A DNA stretch of 64,000 bases, taken from the NCBI GenBank assembly GCA_021300155.1, contig JAJTID010000097.1:1-64000 (forward strand), given 5' to 3'. Positions within the stretch are counted from its first letter, which is position 1; each line of letters starts with the position of its first letter. A program made the translations under genes and the position numbers. Shown one piece after another: positions 32,867-41,283 of the stretch. The DNA is from Pirellula sp. (GTDB lineage Bacteria; Planctomycetota; Planctomycetia; Pirellulales; Pirellulaceae). The notes beneath the pieces are model-generated. The model saw only the letters and a program-made list of their open reading frames with translations, did no database searches and was not told the origin of the DNA.

Positions 32867-33856
32867 TCAAACCTTCAAAGTACGAGAGATTCGTCGGTAA
32901 GCAATGCCATATCCAAGCAATGTAATCCCCGCACACAAAATCCATGCAAGGAAATCTATCCCTCTGTCAGTCGGCATCAATCCAAAAATCTCCCTTTGAA
33001 GCTGCCCCAATAAATGATAGGGGGACAAGTAGTAGAAGTATTCTTCCTCCTGCACCATTCCCCGTTGGAATCGATCAAAACGTCGCATGAGCGTCGCATT
33101 CATCACGATGTAAGTGACCCAGCCAACGATCCAAATCGCAAACCAGCCAAACCCAGCAAAGCGACTTTCCTCGGTCATCGACGACAGTGCTAGCGCAACT
33201 GCGGTAGTAGGAAGAACCAATACACAGGTCGACAATAAGATCCGAAGCGGGATATCCCATGTTTCGAGAATTGCACCGCTACTGGTGCTCATCAGAATAC
33301 CTGCCATATAAATCAACAAAGCAGGGAGCGTGGTGATCATCGCCAATAGGAAATAAAGCACACTGGCCTTGCCGATCAGATAAGACCACGGAGTTAGTGG
33401 CCTCGACAGATATAGCAAATATCCTCGGCTTCGAAGATCGTAACTGATGAGACGTGGTGCCACCAAACCGAGCATCACAACGGTACAGATCGCTTGCGGG
33501 TACCGAAAGTACCAATGTAAAATAAAAGTCCAAACTAGATGGCGATTCTCCTTCGGGTTTTCTACTGCAGGTCGCAGCACTTGCCATATTGAATCTCTTG
33601 GTGCTCGGTCCATACGTCGGCCAAACATTTCCTTGGTCACGCTTTGGCGAAGTGAATCGTCGACCGTTGCTTGCTCAAAGACACCGATGGCGACACCAGA
33701 TAACAGCGCAGGTATTGTCGCAACAATCATCACTCGCCTCAATGCAGTTCCTGCAAGCAGCAGTCGAATGCCTGACCACGCAACCACCCACCAACGGAAG
33801 AGGCTAAAAGTCCGCTCGCCCGACCATGTTCGGTACCCAACATCCAGGACTGGCAT
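32867..33856 (-). CDS. ABC transporter permease
   Basis: Polytopic membrane protein; start overlaps the stop of the adjacent ABC ATPase gene (TGATG at 33856). Confidence 0.82.
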   Translation of the reverse strand: MPVLDVGYRTWSGERTFSLFRWWVVAWSGIRLLLAGTALRRVMIVATIPALLSGVAIGVFEQATVDDSLRQSVTKEMFGRRMDRAPRDSIWQVLRPAVENPKENRHLVWTFILHWYFRYPQAICTVVMLGLVAPRLISYDLRSRGYLLYLSRPLTPWSYLIGKASVLYFLLAMITTLPALLIYMAGILMSTSSGAILETWDIPLRILLSTCVLVLPTTAVALALSSMTEESRFAGFGWFAIWIVGWVTYIVMNATLMRRFDRFQRGMVQEEEYFYYLSPYHLLGQLQREIFGLMPTDRGIDFLAWILCAGITLLGYGIAYRRISRTLKV

Positions 33857-34764
33857 CAATCGGCTCCCGCGATTTGCATAAAGATCTTGTCGAGCGAATT
33901 TCGAGCTTGATCCACTTTTTGAATGATGACTCCGCACTGAGTCGCGGATCGCCAAACAATGGATGCGTCTGACGACAGTAGTCCGTGTACGAACAAACTA
34001 TTGACATCGGTTTGTTCGACGAGAAAGCGTTGTTGTTGCAATTCGACTTGAAGTTTCTCGACATCCGAGACAACCACCACATGCATACCGTTCTGCGTGG
34101 GCTTCTCTAATGTTTGCAAGGACTCATGCAATCGGACCGTTCCGTTCACCAGTACCGTGACATCGTCGCAGATTTGGTGCACATCGTGCAGGATATGTGT
34201 TGACAGCAAGACCGTTTTTCCGAACTCGGTGGCGAGTGTTTTGATTCGCCCAAGAAATTCTTCACGCTGGTTCGGATCAAGCCCAGTGGTTGGTTCGTCG
34301 AGAATCACAAGATCTGGATCGTGAACCAATGCTTGTGCAAACTTTAGCTTTTGACGCATACCGGTGGAGTAGGTTTCGACATTGCGATACCTTTCTTGTT
34401 CAATATCGCAAAAGTCCATGACTTCATGCGCTCGCCGCAATGCTTCGGATCCAGGTAACCCTGAAAGCTGAGCCATCAACCGAACCGATTCGATCCCCTG
34501 AAGCCCTAGGATATAGCAATCGTCTTCCGGCAGATACCCAATGCGATCGCGAAGGATGCGTACGTCTTTGGGCCACTGCATTCCCAAAACCGTTCCGCTA
34601 CCGGAGTTGGCGCGTACTAACCCGAGTATCGCTTTGATGAGTGTACTCTTCCCCGAACCGTTCGGGCCCAACAAACCTGTGATACCTGGTCGGACTACGA
34701 AATCTACATTCTGCAATGCGGATCGTCGACCATACTGTTTGGTCAATCCTCTAATGTCGATCAT
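33856..34764 (-). CDS. ABC transporter ATP-binding protein
   Basis: Walker A GLLGPNGSGKST, signature-like YSTGMRQKLKFAQALV, Walker B LVILDEPTTGLDP. Start at MIDIRGLTKQYG. Confidence 0.93.
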   Translation of the reverse strand: MIDIRGLTKQYGRRSALQNVDFVVRPGITGLLGPNGSGKSTLIKAILGLVRANSGSGTVLGMQWPKDVRILRDRIGYLPEDDCYILGLQGIESVRLMAQLSGLPGSEALRRAHEVMDFCDIEQERYRNVETYSTGMRQKLKFAQALVHDPDLVILDEPTTGLDPNQREEFLGRIKTLATEFGKTVLLSTHILHDVHQICDDVTVLVNGTVRLHESLQTLEKPTQNGMHVVVVSDVEKLQVELQQQRFLVEQTDVNSLFVHGLLSSDASIVWRSATQCGVIIQKVDQARNSLDKIFMQIAGAD

Positions 34765-36124
34765 GGTTGCTATGCGTGCCAGTCTGTTCTGTCGGCATGG
34801 AAGGATCCGTACTATGTTCACCGAGTTTGGATTGAATCCATCGCCATCTCTTCGCTAGTTCGATTTCCTGGCCGGATTCGATCGGTTCATAATAACTGCG
34901 ATCCACACCCAAGTAATCTTGAGCGGCAATTCCATTCGGAGAATTGTGCGAATACTGATAGCCAGTGGCGTTGCCCAAGGATTTTGCACCGGCATAGTGC
35001 CCATCGCGAAGATGTTTTGGAACGGGAATGACGCTCCCCTCGCGCACATCTTTCCGAGCTGCTGATATCGCGGTGGTTGCAGAATTACTTTTCGGTGCCA
35101 GGGCAAGGTAGATGACCAATTGAGATAGAGTCAGTTGGCATTCTGGCAAACCGATGAATTCACACGCTTGCATCGCAGAGACAGCGATTGAAAGAGCTTG
35201 CGGGTCGGCGTTGCCGATATCTTCGCTGGCCAAGATGACCAAACGGCGACACAAGAAACGAACCTCTTCACCCGATTCTAAACTCCGTGCCAACCAATAC
35301 AACGCCGCGTTCACATCGCAACCGCGAATACTCTTGATCAACGCGCTCGCTTGGTCGTAATGCTGATCGCCTGTCGGGTCGAATTGGAGTACTTTCTTCT
35401 GCATGCTCTCGCGCATCGCATCGATATCCACAACAATCGGCTGTGTCGTGGACGAAAGGACGGACAGCTCCAATGCCCCGAGCGCGCGGCGCGCGTCTCC
35501 TTCCGCCATCCGAGCGCAATACTCCAACGCTTCGGTGGTCACCGTTGCTTCGTACATCCCTAAACCCCGGGACCAATCTTTCAACGCCCGTTGCAATAGC
35601 TGTACGATTTCGTTTTCGCCCAACAGATACAATTCGAAGACCTGCGATCGGCTCAACAACGCGCCGTTGACGGAAAAGTATGGATTACTCGTCGTCGCAC
35701 CCACCAAAGTGATCGTTCCTTGTTCGACATCGGGGAGCAATGCGTCTTGTTGCGATCGATTGAATCGATGAATCTCGTCGATGAACAAGATAGGGCGGTT
35801 TCCTGTCGCTGAAAGCTCATCGCGCCCCCACTCCAATGCTTCTCGCAGCTCCTTGATGCCGCTGGTAACTGCGTTCAATTGTCGAAATGCCCCCTTCGTC
35901 TCGCTGGCTAGCAAATGAGCTAACGTGGTTTTGCCTGTCCCAGGTGGACCATAGAGCAAGATCGATTGCAGTCGTTTCGTTGAAATGAGTCGACGCAAAA
36001 GTTTCCCAGGTGCCAACAGGTGAGATTGTCCTGCAAACTCGTCGATAGTCTTCGGTCGCATCCTCGCTGCTAACGGGAGCGATTTATCTCGATTCTGTTT
36101 TTCTGCATGAGCGAAGAGTTCCAC
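34751..36124 (-). CDS. rarA: Replication-associated recombination protein A (MgsA/RarA AAA+ ATPase)
   Basis: MRPKTIDEFAGQSHLL, LYGPPGTGKTTLAHLLA, ILFIDEIHRFNRSQQDALLPDVEQGTITLVGATTSNPYFSVNGALLSR, PKHLRDGHYAGAKSLGNATGYQYSHN. Confidence 0.97.
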   Translation of the reverse strand: MELFAHAEKQNRDKSLPLAARMRPKTIDEFAGQSHLLAPGKLLRRLISTKRLQSILLYGPPGTGKTTLAHLLASETKGAFRQLNAVTSGIKELREALEWGRDELSATGNRPILFIDEIHRFNRSQQDALLPDVEQGTITLVGATTSNPYFSVNGALLSRSQVFELYLLGENEIVQLLQRALKDWSRGLGMYEATVTTEALEYCARMAEGDARRALGALELSVLSSTTQPIVVDIDAMRESMQKKVLQFDPTGDQHYDQASALIKSIRGCDVNAALYWLARSLESGEEVRFLCRRLVILASEDIGNADPQALSIAVSAMQACEFIGLPECQLTLSQLVIYLALAPKSNSATTAISAARKDVREGSVIPVPKHLRDGHYAGAKSLGNATGYQYSHNSPNGIAAQDYLGVDRSYYEPIESGQEIELAKRWRWIQSKLGEHSTDPSMPTEQTGTHSNHDRH

Positions 36125-36179
36125 AAGAATCAGTCCCTGGCGTAGCGGGTGGCGATAAGGTTTTGTTCACAAATTGGAA

Positions 36180-36833
36180 TCATCCCAGCTCAGGAAAGGA
36201 CTCACGTTTAGCTAAGCGACTCAGAAGCGTTTTCGTTCGCAAGACAAAATCCGATTTGTAATTGGCGACTTGTTGCTCCGTCATCCGTAGCTTTTCAGCG
36301 ATCTCTTTGTTTCCAACACCGGCAACAAAAAGCAACTCGATGCACTTGAGTTTCTGCCAGTCCTCTTTGGACTTCCATTTACCAATCTGTTCCTTCAACG
36401 CGTCGACGAGGGCCAATTCCTCGGAATCACGTCGTTCCACCGATCGAGCAATACTGCTCACGGCTCGATAAGGGGCAGGCGCCTGCTGTGCACCATCGCT
36501 CGAACCGTCCGGTGATGCGAACGAAGTCGTGTGGCGTCTGCCCTGACGACGAAGATGGTCGGTCAGTTTGTAAGCCGCAATCGAAAAAAGATAACCCTCG
36601 AGCGGGCGTTCGCAATCATAATTCGGCAGGCTATTCAAGAAGCCAACAAAGGTATCTTGAACGATATCTTCGGCGTGCGAACGATCAACAAGACGAGCGC
36701 TGACAAAAGCGAGAAGGCGCCCTTCAAAACGATCGATAAGCTGCTGCCAAGCATCGGCGCTCCCACTTCGAATGCTATCGACCAGCATTCGTTCTGGGTT
36801 CAAGGAGATCGCCGGGTTTGAAGGATTGTTCAT
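36180..36833 (-). CDS. RNA polymerase sigma-70 family (ECF-like) sigma factor
   Basis: sigma2: LVDRSHAEDIVQDTFVGFLNSLPNYD..LEGYLFSIAAYKLTDHLRRQGRR; sigma4-like HTH: ELLFVAGVGNKEIAEKLRMTEQQVANYKS. Confidence 0.9.
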   Translation of the reverse strand: MNNPSNPAISLNPERMLVDSIRSGSADAWQQLIDRFEGRLLAFVSARLVDRSHAEDIVQDTFVGFLNSLPNYDCERPLEGYLFSIAAYKLTDHLRRQGRRHTTSFASPDGSSDGAQQAPAPYRAVSSIARSVERRDSEELALVDALKEQIGKWKSKEDWQKLKCIELLFVAGVGNKEIAEKLRMTEQQVANYKSDFVLRTKTLLSRLAKRESFPELG

Positions 36834-37624
36834 CCCTTGAGTTTAGCTTTTTCTCGCCGGGCCAATAGCCCTACCAAACCCGACAAAAGCGTCATGCCGA
36901 GAAGCGAGGAACCACCCACGACTCCCACTTGCTTGGTTCTTTCGAGGACCTCCCGGTTTTTCTCCCAACCGCGAATCACCGCCAACTCACTTTTCGAGAT
37001 AAAAATTTGACGCCAAAGTTGATGATAGGACCCAGATGGCCTATCAACAATGTTCACATACTCTCGTTCTGGAACGAGAAGTTTTTTCTTGATGTATTCA
37101 GTCGTTAGTCCAGCCAAATCAGTAGCCGAAACGCCATCGAGCAACACATTCTTTTCGAGGTAATCCCGAACTTCGCTAAGCAAAACATTATCGAGCTCGT
37201 TGCGACATTCTTCGACATTTGAGTGGAGGGAGGTGGCAATTGGAAAACGTAGCTCGTCTCCTTCCTTGCTGAGTCCGTCTCTTATCCATGCAGGAGCACT
37301 CTCATTTAGCAGTGGATTCGAGGATTCTGCCAGTGCTTCGGATACGAGCGTTGGCGATTTGGATTCTGCCGATTTCGCACCGGGAGCAACTGGCTTCTGG
37401 GGTTCTTCGAACGCATCTGCAGGAAGAGAATCATCGATCTCCGCTTTCCCTGGAAGTTCGGAATCCGCATCCACCGACGAAAGCGTTGGCGGTCGTGATG
37501 ATTTTTCATTCGATTCACTTGCGACAACGATCGCACTTTGAGGCTTATCCGTATCTGGTTTACCGATTTGAACCGTGAAACCAATCACGCCAAAAACAAT
37601 TTGAATAACGATCATACTCTTCAT
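36830..37624 (-). CDS. Signal-anchored protein with C-terminal TM helix, unknown function
   Basis: N-terminal hydrophobic segment, Ser/Pro/Glu-rich spacer, conserved-looking soluble domain, C-terminal TM (VVGGSSLLGMTLLSGLVGLLARRE). Stop overlaps sigma start (ATGA). Confidence 0.65.
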   Translation of the reverse strand: MKSMIVIQIVFGVIGFTVQIGKPDTDKPQSAIVVASESNEKSSRPPTLSSVDADSELPGKAEIDDSLPADAFEEPQKPVAPGAKSAESKSPTLVSEALAESSNPLLNESAPAWIRDGLSKEGDELRFPIATSLHSNVEECRNELDNVLLSEVRDYLEKNVLLDGVSATDLAGLTTEYIKKKLLVPEREYVNIVDRPSGSYHQLWRQIFISKSELAVIRGWEKNREVLERTKQVGVVGGSSLLGMTLLSGLVGLLARREKAKLKG

Positions 37625-37630
37625 GATTCC

Positions 37631-39805
37631 TTACGAGACCTGCGTGCTATCCTTATAGCTAAGCCAAGGAGACGCCATTTGTACTGCGAACGAGGTAACA
37701 CCTGCAACAATCAAGCACCAGGGAGTTGGAAAGTAAAACAGCCCTTGGACCAACGCGGCCATCGCAACACTCCAGGCGATCGCCCAAAGACTGAATCGAT
37801 GTTTGCGTAGGATATCCGATTGTCTCCACCATCGCACGATCCACATCAGCGAAGCAAAGTACGCGATGTGTGCCGCCAATAATGGAGAGCTACCTTCCCC
37901 GTAAAATCCTTTCCAAGATTTGTTCCAATCGTTTACTGAAAAATCAGGTGTTCTGATTTCAAATTGAGCCCACGATGTCTTGGTGATTTCACTCCAAGGA
38001 ACCATGAGGTGGTCGCTGATTCCATAGCTAACCATTCCTAATCCAACACCTGCCGACATCAAAACAAATCGATAGACAATCGAGTCTTCTACTTGTGCTT
38101 CCCAGCGTCTCGCAAAGTAAATTACGGTCCAACTAGTTAGCATTGCCATGATCGCCGTCCAAGCGATCCCACCAATCCAACCGCTCGTGTCTCCTTCAAT
38201 ACGAGCCTGTGTTAACAAGGATCCTGCGAGGGCGATGACAGCAATAACCATTCCAGAAAATGTCCATGCTCTAGTCCGCGAATGAATTTGTGTCCAAAGG
38301 CCCCGATCCTTTAAAGCCGTTCGTTGGTCGCGCTGCCAATTCTTGAGAGCGACGCGGTATGGGATAGGGGCAGGCTTTGGAGCCGCCGGCGCTGCAACGA
38401 AATTAGGACTAGGAGCACTTCGCGGTTTCGGGTTTGCCGGCGAGGGCTGTCGCGGTGAACCAAACGGTGCGGGCTTGGAAGTTGGCTGCACTTTGCTCGG
38501 CCCGCCACTGATATACCAAATGAAGTAGTACACCATGTAAGCGCATAAAGCCAAAAATGCGAGCGGTGCTATCCATCCGCCGTTGGTAACCAATAGGATA
38601 ATGAGTCCGGCGATACCGAGTCCCTGCATGCCTTTTGGCAAGTTCCTGAACCAAGTCTGCACATCCCATATCGTTTGCTGGATCGCTCTAGCGACAGGCT
38701 CTTGGTAGAGATCACCTGCTATAGCCGCATTCGCCCCAACGGTGCCATTTCCAAGAACTGGTGTCATGACGGGGGAACCCGCGACTGTCGAGTGATCATT
38801 TCCTATTGGCTTTCCGAACGGAATCGAAGGACTTGATGCGAGTGGTTGAAGCACAGGAGGTATATTGGGGATCGGAAGCATATTGGAGCTTCGAACAGCC
38901 AGCCCGCTTCGATCCAGTTCCCAACCGATCGCTTGTAACAATTCTCGGCAGTCGCGATAACGCGACGAAGAGTTTTTTGCCAAGCATCTTTCTATCGCGG
39001 CTGCATAAGGTTGCGGAATCATGCTGACGTCAGGATCTGCAGTCAAATGCTTGAGTATGATCTCTTGGCTGCTTTCGCCGTCGAAAGGAACGACACCGGT
39101 GAGCATCTCGTAAAGGATGATCCCCAACGAATAGATGTCGATTTCTTTGCCATACTCACCGCGACCAATCTCGGGCGCCATGTAATGAAACGTTCCAACG
39201 CTCTCGGTTTGGCCACCTCGACGCGATGCACTGATGTATTTGCTCAAGCCGTAGTCGCCAATTTTCACCAAGCTATTGTCGATGAAGACATTCGCAGGCT
39301 TCAAATCTCGGTGAACGATCCCTTGGTCGTGCAGGTAAGCCACACCGGCAACTAGCTGTGCGAAGAGCGTGATCGTCTCTTGCGTGTTGATGGTGTTGCT
39401 GTGACGGTCGATCTGTTCTCGCAGCGAGTCCCCAGCGATGAACTCCATGACAATCCAACCTTGCTCCTCTTTGTCGAAGCGGATGTCGTAGATGCCAACC
39501 AAATTAGGGTGGCGCAGATTCAAGCAATGGCGAACGCCACGAACTTCGACTTCGAGGTTCTTTTGAATTCGCTTCAGGGCAACTTCTTTGCCCGATTCAC
39601 TTTCGGCGAAATAAACTTCTCCAAAGCCCCCCGATCCGACACCACGTTTGATGACGAAGCCATCGAGGGGTTTATCTCCATTTCCATATTGGAACTTCAT
39701 CGAAGCACCGACATTTCTCTGTTTTTCTGGCTGGGTGGCTTGTGAACGTGACTCGCGGTGGAGAGGTTTTTCAGCTGATTTGGAGCGATTGAGGATGGCG
39801 AACAT
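37631..39805 (-). CDS. Ser/Thr protein kinase with C-terminal multi-TM region
   Basis: Gly-rich loop GVGSGGFGEVYFAE, ALKRI, IVHRDLKPANVFID, KIGDYGLSKY, GTFHYMAPEIGRGEYGKEIDIYSLGIILYEMLTG; several TM segments near the C-terminus. Confidence 0.95.
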   Translation of the reverse strand: MFAILNRSKSAEKPLHRESRSQATQPEKQRNVGASMKFQYGNGDKPLDGFVIKRGVGSGGFGEVYFAESESGKEVALKRIQKNLEVEVRGVRHCLNLRHPNLVGIYDIRFDKEEQGWIVMEFIAGDSLREQIDRHSNTINTQETITLFAQLVAGVAYLHDQGIVHRDLKPANVFIDNSLVKIGDYGLSKYISASRRGGQTESVGTFHYMAPEIGRGEYGKEIDIYSLGIILYEMLTGVVPFDGESSQEIILKHLTADPDVSMIPQPYAAAIERCLAKNSSSRYRDCRELLQAIGWELDRSGLAVRSSNMLPIPNIPPVLQPLASSPSIPFGKPIGNDHSTVAGSPVMTPVLGNGTVGANAAIAGDLYQEPVARAIQQTIWDVQTWFRNLPKGMQGLGIAGLIILLVTNGGWIAPLAFLALCAYMVYYFIWYISGGPSKVQPTSKPAPFGSPRQPSPANPKPRSAPSPNFVAAPAAPKPAPIPYRVALKNWQRDQRTALKDRGLWTQIHSRTRAWTFSGMVIAVIALAGSLLTQARIEGDTSGWIGGIAWTAIMAMLTSWTVIYFARRWEAQVEDSIVYRFVLMSAGVGLGMVSYGISDHLMVPWSEITKTSWAQFEIRTPDFSVNDWNKSWKGFYGEGSSPLLAAHIAYFASLMWIVRWWRQSDILRKHRFSLWAIAWSVAMAALVQGLFYFPTPWCLIVAGVTSFAVQMASPWLSYKDSTQVS

Positions 39806-39904
39806 GGCACTTCCTACATTTTAGCTCAACGATGGAGCTAATTCGAACATACTTGGATTTAGACTATGTGTGCATTTTCGTTGACGGGTTCAAAACCTTG
39901 GGGA

Positions 39905-40486
39905 TTATTCCAAGATCATCGATATTTCATCACCACGTATCCTCTGGCCAACTTGAAGCGGTACTGGGGCGCGGACGATCTGGCCGTTCAATTTCACGTT
40001 GGCCGTTGCAGGAATTCGGCAAAACCATTGCTCCCCATTCCGAAAAAGGGTGACCTGCTCCGACCAGTCTGGACAGCGGATATGGCAACCCGACCCAGCT
40101 CCGAGAATACAAGATTCACCCAGTAAAATGGCTGATGTCAGCAGAGGTTGCCAGCGATTGTTTCCCAATAATTCTAAACGCGCGGTCGCGCTCAGCTTCG
40201 ATGGCCGCGAGTACTGCAGCTCAATTCGCCCGAGATTGAATCTCATGCCATCTGCCAAAAGAACCGGGCGATCTGTCGGTGTACCTGCGAATTCGACGGT
40301 CTGAGTCGGTTGCAGCACATGATCTTCCCCAACCCGCTGAATGACAGCCGCGTTTCGACTGATGTCTCCGCGAATGGCTAGATCCACAGAATTCCCTGGG
40401 TAAGCTTGCCCAATCGAGACCTCCGGCGAATCGCACAAAGCAAAACTGCCGACACCATCAATCCATAGAATCTTCGGAGCTGTCAT
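39905..40486 (-). CDS. FHA-like / beta-sandwich protein, putative kinase partner
   Basis: 193 aa; FHA-style fragments (ISRNAAVIQRVGEDHVLQP; LNGQIVRAPVPLQVGQRIRGDEISMIL) immediately upstream of the kinase. Confidence 0.5.
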   Translation of the reverse strand: MTAPKILWIDGVGSFALCDSPEVSIGQAYPGNSVDLAIRGDISRNAAVIQRVGEDHVLQPTQTVEFAGTPTDRPVLLADGMRFNLGRIELQYSRPSKLSATARLELLGNNRWQPLLTSAILLGESCILGAGSGCHIRCPDWSEQVTLFRNGEQWFCRIPATANVKLNGQIVRAPVPLQVGQRIRGDEISMILE

Positions 40487-40599
40487 TGGAAATAGAAGTT
40501 GATAAGACTCGTAGCAAAGAGATTGGACGGATTAGACTAAACCACAGGCTAACCTAACAGTATTGATTAGGCGCTGTGGAAAAGGAATCTTGCTACATA

Positions 40600-40755
40600 C
40601 CCTCCCGCTAGGAGGGTCGAGCGAAGCGAGGGGAGGGCAAAGAGTTAGGCGCCAATTCCGCGTAGCGTGGGACCATCGTCCCGCGCGCAATGAGTAGCCG
40701 GTTCAGAGTTCCCCCTCCCCAGCCTATGGCCGCCGCTCCCATCGGGAGGGGAATT
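40600..40755. repeat. Intergenic hairpin-rich repeat block
   Basis: CCCTCC-CGCTA-GGAGGG (40600-40616), GGGACCATCGTCCC (40669-40682), CTCCC-ATC-GGGAG (40736-40748) within a C/G-rich noncoding stretch. Confidence 0.7.
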
Positions 40756-41283
40756 GCGTTCATCGCAAATAGGACTATCCCCCCTAGTAGGTTAAAAAGA
40801 ATTTTCTCTTTTTCTTAACGATGACCAGACGTGTCACCTAAGTCGTGCACATTCTTGTAAACCTAATGTTGGGAACGGTTTAAGGAGTATGCACATCGGG
40901 TAAATCAACTCGACGACACATTCTTGGATCGCTCCCAAACCAATGCCCTCAAAGCCTTTAGGAAGAGCGTATTGAAAAGTTTGACATCGCTTCACGAATC
41001 GCTAAACTGGGCCGCAAATGACGCAACATGTTGTGCATGCAATCACTGAAGGCACTACCTATAGTGGTTGTCCGCAAAATTGGGCATTCGAAAATCTTTC
41101 CTTTTCGACCGTGGAAAGAGGACCGAAATCGGCGTCGGAAGCTTTGGTTAGGGTACGAAACCCGAGGTCGCATCGGAAGTTTTCTCATTGGTGTAGCAGG
41201 GCAGCTCAACGATTTTATTTGGTCGATTCAGCTTGCCCCATTAACAGCCTCATTTTTTGGAATCTCGAAGGAGTCGCACGAGT

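Noticed and set aside
40800-41283. Possible cobalamin riboswitch upstream of B12-dependent nrdJ
   Set aside because: I could not identify a B12-box or the expected conserved core by eye; a covariance-model search (Rfam cobalamin) would be needed.
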